Shown here piece by piece: positions 17,529-23,837 of a DNA stretch of 64,000 nt (position 1 is the first letter of the stretch; the number at the start of each line of letters is the position of its first letter). Source of the DNA: Candidatus Zixiibacteriota bacterium (GTDB lineage Bacteria > Zixibacteria > MSB-5A5 > JAABVY01); contig DSEQ01000027.1 in the NCBI GenBank assembly GCA_011056555.1, positions 1 to 64,000 on the forward strand, read 5' to 3'. A model generated the notes under the pieces. That model was given only the letters and a program-made list of their open reading frames with translations. It did not search any database and had not been told where the DNA came from. The position numbers were made by a program, and so were the translations under genes.

Positions 17529-17636
17529 GTCATCTGGAGGAGCGAGAGCTCTTGAGCTTGAGCGACGTAATGATCTCTGCGGCTGTTCTTAAAGGAACGC
17601 GGAGATTCCCACTGTTGTCCTCGCCTTCGGCCGGAC
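17529..17636. repeat. decayed interspersed repeat, copy 3 (intergenic 17405-17845)
   Basis: GTCATCTGGAGGAGCGAGAGC, then ACGTAATGATCTCTGCGG, and later GCGGAGATTCCCAC...TCCTCGCC resemble the left arm and the inverted middle (GTGGGAATCTCT) of the copy at 58192. The match is partial. The 440-base gap between the two TonB genes otherwise holds the tonB terminator and no convincing gene. Confidence 0.4.
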
Positions 17637-17845
17637 TTTTTCGGAATGGCGTTTCGCCACTTTTTTCGATTTCTGGATTTTTCAAAATGCCCGTACGCTT
17701 TTAGCAGGCTGACAGCATATCAAAGCTCAAATAAAGTACACGGTTTGATCACATTCGGTTCAGGCCATAACTCAAGATTACCCCTTTCAATTTCCGATTT
17801 TAATATTAGACGCGGGAAGTGGCAGGAGTTTTCAAAGGGCTTAGT

Positions 17846-18388
17846 ATGAGTAATCCAAAGAACAGTTACGCCCGGGCAATACCCCGGGCGGCGGGAGCCT
17901 GCGATTACCGAGATACCAGAAAGACACCCGGGGATTCGAATCCGACGAAGTATATGACATTTGTGCTGCTGGCGATTTTTCTGGTCTTCTGGACGCAGGA
18001 TCTGATTTCCGAGCCGCTGGAGAATAAACCGGTGGCGTATGTGGAGGAAAGCTCTGGCCAGGCGGATTCTGATAAGTCGCTGCCCGGTCCTGAGGACCCG
18101 GTGGCTGTTGACCGCCCCCCGGAACTGATAGAGGCCCCTGCTCCCGGTTATCCGCTCGATGCCCTGAAGGTCGGTAAATCCGGTACAGTCCGGGTGAAAG
18201 CACTGGTGGATACGAAAGGCAGGGTGAGGAAAGCAATCATAGAAAAACCATCTGGAGAAGAAATCGGCTTCGAGGAGGCTGCCCTCGAAGCTGCATTCAA
18301 GAGAATATACCGGCCGGCGGAATTCGAAAACAAACCGGTAGCGGTCTGGGTATCCTATGAGGTCAGCTTTGAGCTGAAAAACGAATGA
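17846..18388 (+). CDS. short TonB-like protein
   Basis: A 180-residue protein. About 30 polar residues precede a single membrane helix (YMTFVLLAIFLVFWTQDL). A short linker follows, then a TonB C-terminal domain (PAPGYPLDALKVGKSGTVRVKALVD, FEEAALEAAFKRIYRPA, VAVWVSYEVSFELK). It lacks the GAFELKRxYQK start shared by the two flanking TonB proteins. The ATG at 17846 has AAAGGG upstream; a GTG at 17819 is in frame with no good ribosome site. It stands between terminators, so it is probably a separate transcript. It could drive a distinct receptor or act as an accessory TonB. Confidence 0.78.
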   Translation: MSNPKNSYARAIPRAAGACDYRDTRKTPGDSNPTKYMTFVLLAIFLVFWTQDLISEPLENKPVAYVEESSGQADSDKSLPGPEDPVAVDRPPELIEAPAPGYPLDALKVGKSGTVRVKALVDTKGRVRKAIIEKPSGEEIGFEEAALEAAFKRIYRPAEFENKPVAVWVSYEVSFELKNE

Positions 18389-18423
18389 CCGGCAAAATTC
18401 GCTAATTTCCGCGCCTGATTGAA

Positions 18424-18479
18424 CACTCTCCCGTGTTCAGCCGTCATATAGACAAGACGGCAGACACGGGAGTTTTTTT
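18424..18479 (+). terminator. rho-independent terminator after the short TonB gene
   Basis: ACTCTCCCGTGTTC...GCCGTC pairs with GACGGC...GACACGGGAGT, followed by seven T's. It separates this gene from the next ExbD-TonB pair. Confidence 0.85.
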
Positions 18480-18640
18480 AGCTTCGCCCCGATATCACCG
18501 CTTGAGGCTTTTAGTTTGACCGCGAATGCGGCCGGAATTGCACAACACCTGAACCAGCAGCAGACCGAGAGAGTACGAGACGAATTCGATTGTTCTCAAG
18601 ACAATTGGCCGCAAGGAATTAACGGAAAGGAGCTGATGAC

Positions 18641-19270
18641 ATGGCGGGCGTAAATACAGACTCGCCTGGTAAGGAGGCCGGGAAGGGTAAGAAGGGGCCG
18701 AAAGGAAGGCTCAGGGTGTGGCTGGATATGACGCCGATGGTGGATATTGCGTTCCTGCTGCTGATATTCTATATGGTCACAACCGTATTCGCTGCGCCCC
18801 GGGCTATGGAGATAAATCTTCCGGCGGAAACGGGGCCGATCGATATGCCCCGTTCCAATATCCTTGTGATCAGGGTGGACAGCAGCGGGACATATTGGTG
18901 GAGCATGGGGGATGCCGGGGAGAATCTATACAAAATTGAGAAGAAGAACCTTAGCGATTCACTCGTATCCGCGAATCGACACAATATGCTCCTTTCAACT
19001 CTCGTAAAGATCCACCCCCGAGCCGAGTTTTCGGATTATGTCAATATTATCGACGAAATTGCGCGAACGGAGTCTATCCTGCAAAACGATCGGGAATATA
19101 TTGAGGATTATCTTGTAAAGAATACGGAAGCGCTGGGTCCGGAGAAATTTACTGATACCGCCTTCAGCTATAGATATACTCTGGATAGCTGGCATCCCGC
19201 AAAGGATGACATAACGATACAGCAGGCGATAAAAAGCAGGCAGGCCTTAAAAGAAAGGAGGAGGCCATGA
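18641..19270 (+). CDS. exbD: ExbD/TolR family protein (third paralogue)
   Basis: The basic N-terminus (GKGKKGPKGRLR) leads into the helix LDMTPMVDIAFLLLIFYMVT with the conserved Asp and a periplasmic domain close to that of the copy at 16023 (shared TYWWSMGD, TLVKIHPRAEF, DTAFSYRYT). GGAAAGGAG precedes the ATG. The stop overlaps the TonB start by 4 bases, as in the first pair. There is no ExbB next to it, so it presumably uses the one at 14723. The pair at 18641-20007 looks like a duplicated and diverged copy of 16023-17404. Confidence 0.88.
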   Translation: MAGVNTDSPGKEAGKGKKGPKGRLRVWLDMTPMVDIAFLLLIFYMVTTVFAAPRAMEINLPAETGPIDMPRSNILVIRVDSSGTYWWSMGDAGENLYKIEKKNLSDSLVSANRHNMLLSTLVKIHPRAEFSDYVNIIDEIARTESILQNDREYIEDYLVKNTEALGPEKFTDTAFSYRYTLDSWHPAKDDITIQQAIKSRQALKERRRP

Positions 19271-20007
19271 CGCATACACAAGCTTTTGCCCAGGGACCCT
19301 ACGGCGCTTTTGAGCTGAAAAGATGCTACCAGAAAAATATGTTCACCGGGACAGTAATTTCTGCATTGATTCCAATTGTGATATTTTTGATTCTGGCATT
19401 TATCAGTTATCTGACTCCCGCCCCTGTGACCGAGGTTGTCAAAGCGCCACCGGGTGGAGTCTATGATGATATTCCGCCGCCGATCGGTCTGAATGTGCCC
19501 CGGTCGGAAACGAGACTTAATGTCGACATAGGCAAATTCAAACCGGGTGCTATTCCCAATCCTGTCGATGCGACCGAAACATTCGAAACGGCCATGATTC
19601 CGACAAATCTTCAGAAAGTCGATATCGTGACTGCTCAGGCGAATCAACAGGCCGGCGGAATGGCGGGAGGGATATACGACGTGGAAGATATTGAAAGAAA
19701 TATCATTCCCGATCCCGGGACATTCATATACCGTACAGATGAGCCTTTCCTCCTGGATGCACCGGTGCCTGACTATCCTGGGATGGCGCGCGAGGCAGGT
19801 ATTGAGGGCCAGGTCTGGATGCAGATATTTGTTGATAAAGAGGGTGAGGTCGCTGATGTCAGGGTGCTCAAATCCTCGAATACAAGTGCCGGTTTTGAAG
19901 AGGCCGCAGCCGCCGCAGCATGGGGGAGAAGATACCGTCCCGCCATGCAGAACGATCAGCCGGTGGGGGTCTGGATTTCGTACAAGGTGAGCTTCAAGCT
20001 GAAATAA
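19267..20007 (+). CDS. tonB: TonB family protein (paralogue)
   Basis: The N-terminal motif GPYGAFELKRCYQKN is shared with the TonB at 16652. It is followed by a membrane helix (GTVISALIPIVIFLILAFIS), a proline-rich linker (VYDDIPPPIGLNVPRSE) and a TonB C-terminal domain (YPGMAREAGIEGQVWMQIFVD, GFEEAAAAAAWGRRYRPA, VGVWISYKVSFKLK). It is coupled to the ExbD upstream. It ends only 5 bases before the convergent isochorismatase-like gene, leaving no room for a separate terminator. It probably energises a receptor set different from the first TonB. Confidence 0.9.
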   Translation: MTHTQAFAQGPYGAFELKRCYQKNMFTGTVISALIPIVIFLILAFISYLTPAPVTEVVKAPPGGVYDDIPPPIGLNVPRSETRLNVDIGKFKPGAIPNPVDATETFETAMIPTNLQKVDIVTAQANQQAGGMAGGIYDVEDIERNIIPDPGTFIYRTDEPFLLDAPVPDYPGMAREAGIEGQVWMQIFVDKEGEVADVRVLKSSNTSAGFEEAAAAAAWGRRYRPAMQNDQPVGVWISYKVSFKLK

Positions 20008-20012
20008 CGGCT

Positions 20013-20648
20013 CTATTTCATTTGATCAATAATGTTCTCACTTAGCACGACCGGTGCGAATCCAAATGCGATATTTTTCAGCGCGGCCACATGCAGGTCC
20101 TCATTTGCCGTAGCTGTAGCATCGCAGACAAACTGTACCCGGTAATCCTTATTGAAGGCATACCGAGCAGTGGTCTCGCAGCATAGATTTGTCATCACTC
20201 CTGTTACGACAAGATCTTTTACGCCCAAAGTGCGCAGGGTGATTTCAAGATCGGTTCCCTCGAAGGCCGAGTAGCGGTGTTTATGTATCAGCTTCTCGCC
20301 TTTTGCCGGTTTTATCGGCTCGAATATTTCAGCATCAGCCGAACCCTCCTTGCAGTATTCCGCCCACCACCAGGTCAGGTTTCCGCCGTCAAATTCCGGG
20401 GATTTGTGCACATGGGAAGTGAAAATAATGGGGAGATTTTTTGCCCGAAACGCCTTCTGCAATTTCTGAATGTTCTTTATCGTGTATTGCGAATCCGGCA
20501 AATATGCCGGGCCGGTTTCATGCACGAAAAAATTCTGCATGTCAATAATCAGGAGCGCCGTATGTTCCCGGTCGAGTTCAAATGAATGTGTGTTGTAGGC
20601 CTCGATTTCCCGCAGCCATACCGCCGCTTTTGCATCTATGGCAGACAT
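20013..20648 (-). CDS. isochorismatase-family cysteine hydrolase
   Basis: A 211-residue alpha/beta hydrolase of the isochorismatase/nicotinamidase superfamily. The catalytic triad is visible as Asp36 (LLIIDMQNFF), Lys123 (LIHKHRYSAF) and Cys156 (VMTNLCCETTAR). Substrates in the family are amides or vinyl ethers; nothing here says which. AAGGAG precedes the ATG on the minus strand. The 276-base divergent region contains a possible promoter with a perfect inverted repeat in its spacer (20774-20789). It is convergent with the TonB gene. Confidence 0.88.
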   Translation of the reverse strand: MSAIDAKAAVWLREIEAYNTHSFELDREHTALLIIDMQNFFVHETGPAYLPDSQYTIKNIQKLQKAFRAKNLPIIFTSHVHKSPEFDGGNLTWWWAEYCKEGSADAEIFEPIKPAKGEKLIHKHRYSAFEGTDLEITLRTLGVKDLVVTGVMTNLCCETTARYAFNKDYRVQFVCDATATANEDLHVAALKNIAFGFAPVVLSENIIDQMK

Positions 20649-20773
20649 AAAAATCTCCTTATCCAGTTCTTACCGAATTATCATTTTTTCCAATAACCTC
20701 TTCAAGAGATGGAATAATGTACCATAATTAATCCCCTGCCGCAACCCCAAAATCATTTTGACTGCTTTAAGAT

Positions 20774-20789
20774 AATGACTTTAGTCATT
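20774..20789. promoter_or_regulatory. 7-2-7 inverted repeat, possible operator of the isochorismatase-like gene
   Basis: AATGACTTTAGTCATT is a perfect palindrome with a 2-base centre. On the minus strand it lies between a -35-like TTGCTA (plus 20793-20798) and a -10-like TTATCT (plus 20770-20775) spaced 17 bases apart. A repressor bound here would block RNA polymerase. The promoter boxes are only moderately good. Confidence 0.4.
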
Positions 20790-20860
20790 GAATAGCAACA
20801 TGATATGAATCGCTCCGGGAGCCTTGAGATATTTTTTCCAGATCCGATAATAAAAACTGC

Positions 20861-20889
20861 TTGACACCTGCACAAATGTGCAGTATATT
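20861..20889 (+). promoter_or_regulatory. strong promoter with a palindromic operator in its spacer
   Basis: A perfect -35 TTGACA (20861-20866), a 17-base spacer and -10 TATATT (20884-20889). The spacer contains the perfect 7-2-7 palindrome CTGCACAAATGTGCAG (20868-20883). A regulator bound here would occlude both boxes, so tight repression of the zinc-ribbon/helicase operon is expected. The repressor is unknown; a LexA-like or XRE-like factor, or the winged helix of the helicase itself, are candidates. Confidence 0.75.
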
Positions 20890-20924
20890 GGATTTGCTTC
20901 AAAAAAAGACAAGGAACGGAAATT

Positions 20925-21092
20925 ATGAAAACTTCAATTTTGAAAATCCAGGCAGGAAATCTCGTCTCTGAATTGCGGATTAACAGTGAGAAGAAACATC
21001 TCTATTTCTCCTGTCCCGATTGTGGATGCCGTCTGGTGCCGTCCTCGGGATGTGCCTACTGTCCCTGTTGCGGGTGGTCAGTTTGTTCTTGA
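20925..21092 (+). CDS. 55-residue zinc-ribbon protein
   Basis: A small ORF with a good ribosome site (AAGGAA) and a strong promoter 36 bases upstream. The first 27 residues are mixed polar, ending in KKHLYFS. The remainder is a zinc ribbon, CPDCGCRLVPSSGCAYCPCCGW, with two CxxC-type knuckles plus extra cysteines (9 in total). The ribbon resembles the small zinc ribbons at the C-terminus of class II ribonucleotide reductases, but no reductase is present. It ends 9 bases before the helicase ATG, and the helicase ribosome site overlaps its stop. A role as a nucleic-acid or protein-binding partner of the helicase is inferred from this layout only. Confidence 0.72.
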   Translation: MKTSILKIQAGNLVSELRINSEKKHLYFSCPDCGCRLVPSSGCAYCPCCGWSVCS

Positions 21093-21101
21093 GAGGACTT
21101 G

Positions 21102-23702
21102 ATGCGTATTGCTGAACTTGAAATATACGGTATTCCAAGGCTTCTGATAAAAAGCTGGCAGGAGAATGTAGGCTCAGAGCTTCTGCCGATGCAGGAAATT
21201 GCTGTCAGGGAGCATGGACTCCTGGAGAGGGGCAACCTGATCGTTTCAGCGCCCACCTCGTCGGGCAAGACCTTCTGCGCCGAGATCGCCATGGCACGGG
21301 CATTGCTGAATGGCCAGAAGGCGGTCTGCCTGGTCCCGCTCAAGGCGCTGGCCGAGGAACGATATCGGGAATTCAGCAGGAAATATGAACCGCTCGGTCT
21401 CAAGACGATTATTTCCACCAGCGACCGTAAAGAATTCGACAGATGCTTCAGCAAGGGCGATTTCAACCTGGCGATTGTCATCTTCGAGAAAATGAACCAG
21501 ATGCTGAGCAGCAATCTCGATCTTCTCTCTTATATCGATTTGATCGTAATCGATGAACTGCAGATGATTGCTGATCAATCGCGCGGCGCAGTTCTGGAAA
21601 TGTCCCTTTTAAAGATTATGCATTCAAAATACAAATGCCGCCTGCTGGGTCTCTCGGCCGTTTTATCGGGAGCAAAGAAGCTGGCCGCATGGCTTGATGC
21701 AGAGCTGTTTATTTACGGACATCGCCCGGTCGACCTGTACCAGGGAATTTTGTGGCGCGGTGAATACGCATACAGGAAGAAGAACAGCGGTGAACGCGGA
21801 AGCGAGCGCCTTCTCGATGATGAATCTCTTCTGCCCGAGGAACAGCTATTGGGGGTTGTCGATGAATTAGTCAGGCGGGGTGAGAAAGTGCTTGTTTTTC
21901 TCAAGAGCAAAGCGGCCTGCCGCCATTATGCCGGTCAGCTCTCGGAGAGAGTCGATTTACCGCCCGCCGAAAACGCCATTCAGAATCTCGGATTATGCAG
22001 TCAAACAGCCCTGAGCGGAGCGCTGGATGAACTTTTGCAGAGGGGAATAGCATTCCATCATGCCGACCTCTCCTTCGAACAGAGAAAAGAGATCGAGGAG
22101 GGATATCGAAATGATGAAATAAAGGTGCTGTTTGCCACCACAACACTCTCTATGGGATTGAATCTGCCTGCCACCACTGTTCTGCTGGAGCCGTTTAAAT
22201 TTGCGGGGGGCTGTTACAATCCCCGCGCTCTCCCTCAGCATCTAAGCTGGCCGGAGTACGAAAACATGTGCGGGCGGGCCGGGCGATTGAGATATGTCAG
22301 CAATCCGGGTAAGGCCATGATACTGGTGAACTCGGAGTTCGAAAAAGAGGTAATCTGGTCGAAATTTATCGAGGGGCGCCCACCTGGCCTTGAGGGGCAA
22401 CTGCATACCCGTGAGGTACTTGATATAGTGCTTGACCTGGTTTGCTCCGGATGTTGCCGCAGCGTAAATGATTTGAAAAATGTCCTGGCGCGAAGTTTCA
22501 GCGGAGATGAATATCTTGCGGGCAAAGTCGAGACTGCGGTAGTTGTCTGTCGCGATCATAAATGGATCGAATCTGAAGATGAGATCCTCGCGGGAACCGC
22601 GCTTGGATGTGTCATCTCTACTTTCGGGATCACTGCCAAATCCGCAGAAAAAGCAATTTCACTTTTGAGATCGGAACCGCCTATGGAGAGTATCTTGTGG
22701 CTATTTGAATTTGCTAATTCAGCCGAGGTTAACAGAAATTCATCCTCGATGCAGGGCAGAATCAATTCCGGCGCCATTTCAGAGCTAATAGGTGATTTTG
22801 AGCTAAAGGAATATCCGCAGTTCCGATTGAGCAAGATTATTTCGAATCCCGAGCTCCTGGATCATGCGGCCATGACCAGAATTGCACAGACATTGGCTTT
22901 GGCGGAATGGTGCAATGGGACTGCTGTATGTGAAATCGAGAACTGTTATCAGATATCAGCGGGCAGCCTCATGAGCCTTGCGGAAACCTGCGCCTGGCTC
23001 TCAGAGAGCACAGCAGCTATGGCACGCGTGTTTAATCTGCCGCGAAATATCCGGCTGTTTTTCAAGAGGCTTGCGTTCATGCTTCGCCATGGCCTGCGCT
23101 TTGAGCTGCGTTCAATCTGGAAGCTGGGCCACGAAATCCTGGGACGTGAAGATTATCCCAGGCTTAGCGCGCAAGGGATAAGGAATGCGAATGATCTGGT
23201 ATCCGCAAATCCCGACACACTTGAAAAAATTTTGGGTGCGATGAAAGCGGGGAAAATCCGCAAGAAGATTCAGGTCGCAAAAAATAAAAATAAGGAGGAC
23301 AAAATGAATGGTGAACTGGCATGTAAACTGGTTTTGGAGGGCAGGTCAAACCGTGACCGTCTGACCGTCAGGTTCTTCGGGCGGGAACTTCCCCTGACCC
23401 TCAAAAGCTTTAAATATTTAGCCAAGCTGGCATGTGCAAAATACCTGGATGCGCAAAACAACGGCTGGCTTCACAAAGATCAGCTTGAGCCGGGCTTCAA
23501 CCAGGCGCGTTATATCTATAATCTCAAGAAGGAATTGGGCTTAAGCAAGGATCAGGGCCTCCTGGAGAATAATCGCGGCGGTTATTACCGCCTTAATCTA
23601 AATCCGGATGAGATTCGACTCAATCTTGAAAACCTCAAACGGATCCAGGATTATGAGCTGAAGTCGATCGCAGAACGATATGAAAATCTTCAGGTTAGCT
23701 GA
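21102..23702 (+). CDS. Ski2/Hel308-like superfamily 2 helicase with a C-terminal winged helix
   Basis: An 866-residue helicase. The motor has Walker A APTSSGKT (50-57), the DExx box DELQ (151-154), LSA (motif III), TTTLSMGLNLPATT (motif V) and CGRAGR (390-395). The order and the GRAGR motif match Ski2/Hel308-type enzymes, which act on forked DNA or RNA. After the motor come helical domains and a helix-hairpin-helix-like segment (IRNANDLVSANPDTLEKILGA). The last 132 residues resemble an OmpR-type winged helix (RELPLTLKSFKYLAKLA, IYNLKKELG, LLENNRGGYYRL). A KNKNKEDK linker joins the two parts. I chose the ATG at 21102, with GAGAGG 5 bases upstream. It forms an operon with the zinc-ribbon gene. 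Confidence 0.87.
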   Translation: MRIAELEIYGIPRLLIKSWQENVGSELLPMQEIAVREHGLLERGNLIVSAPTSSGKTFCAEIAMARALLNGQKAVCLVPLKALAEERYREFSRKYEPLGLKTIISTSDRKEFDRCFSKGDFNLAIVIFEKMNQMLSSNLDLLSYIDLIVIDELQMIADQSRGAVLEMSLLKIMHSKYKCRLLGLSAVLSGAKKLAAWLDAELFIYGHRPVDLYQGILWRGEYAYRKKNSGERGSERLLDDESLLPEEQLLGVVDELVRRGEKVLVFLKSKAACRHYAGQLSERVDLPPAENAIQNLGLCSQTALSGALDELLQRGIAFHHADLSFEQRKEIEEGYRNDEIKVLFATTTLSMGLNLPATTVLLEPFKFAGGCYNPRALPQHLSWPEYENMCGRAGRLRYVSNPGKAMILVNSEFEKEVIWSKFIEGRPPGLEGQLHTREVLDIVLDLVCSGCCRSVNDLKNVLARSFSGDEYLAGKVETAVVVCRDHKWIESEDEILAGTALGCVISTFGITAKSAEKAISLLRSEPPMESILWLFEFANSAEVNRNSSSMQGRINSGAISELIGDFELKEYPQFRLSKIISNPELLDHAAMTRIAQTLALAEWCNGTAVCEIENCYQISAGSLMSLAETCAWLSESTAAMARVFNLPRNIRLFFKRLAFMLRHGLRFELRSIWKLGHEILGREDYPRLSAQGIRNANDLVSANPDTLEKILGAMKAGKIRKKIQVAKNKNKEDKMNGELACKLVLEGRSNRDRLTVRFFGRELPLTLKSFKYLAKLACAKYLDAQNNGWLHKDQLEPGFNQARYIYNLKKELGLSKDQGLLENNRGGYYRLNLNPDEIRLNLENLKRIQDYELKSIAERYENLQVS
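23291..23303 (+). promoter_or_regulatory. internal Shine-Dalgarno within the helicase gene
   Basis: TAAGGAGG followed by ACAAA and an in-frame ATG at 23304 lies exactly at the linker between the helicase and its winged helix. It is stronger and better spaced than the ribosome site at the gene's own start. Confidence 0.6.
23304..23702 (+). CDS. possible separately translated winged-helix domain (nested in the helicase gene)
   Basis: Starting at Met735 of the helicase, this in-frame product would be 132 residues: exactly the C-terminal domain that resembles an OmpR-type winged helix. The segments are LTVRFFGRELPLTLKSF (initial sheet), GWLHKDQL, ARYIYNLKKELG (recognition-helix position) and NNRGGYYRLNL (wing). 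The near-perfect Shine-Dalgarno at the domain boundary suggests it is also made alone, as in other nested genes where a domain is supplied in excess. It might bind DNA as part of the helicase complex or act on the palindrome upstream of the operon. This is a prediction without experimental support. Confidence 0.45.
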   Translation: MNGELACKLVLEGRSNRDRLTVRFFGRELPLTLKSFKYLAKLACAKYLDAQNNGWLHKDQLEPGFNQARYIYNLKKELGLSKDQGLLENNRGGYYRLNLNPDEIRLNLENLKRIQDYELKSIAERYENLQVS

Positions 23703-23837
23703 TGGAGAATTCTGATGACGGCCGGAGCGGCAGATAATTGTCATTTTATGAAATTAATGCTGTTAAGATCGTGAACAGTACCGATACATGTTATAAATGG
23801 CAATTTTTCAGTTAAGTCAAAAACATCTCGAGGTCGT

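Noticed and set aside
17456-17704. 82-codon frame after the tonB terminator
   Set aside because: It begins inside the terminator stem and runs through repeat sequence; no ribosome site and repeat-derived composition.
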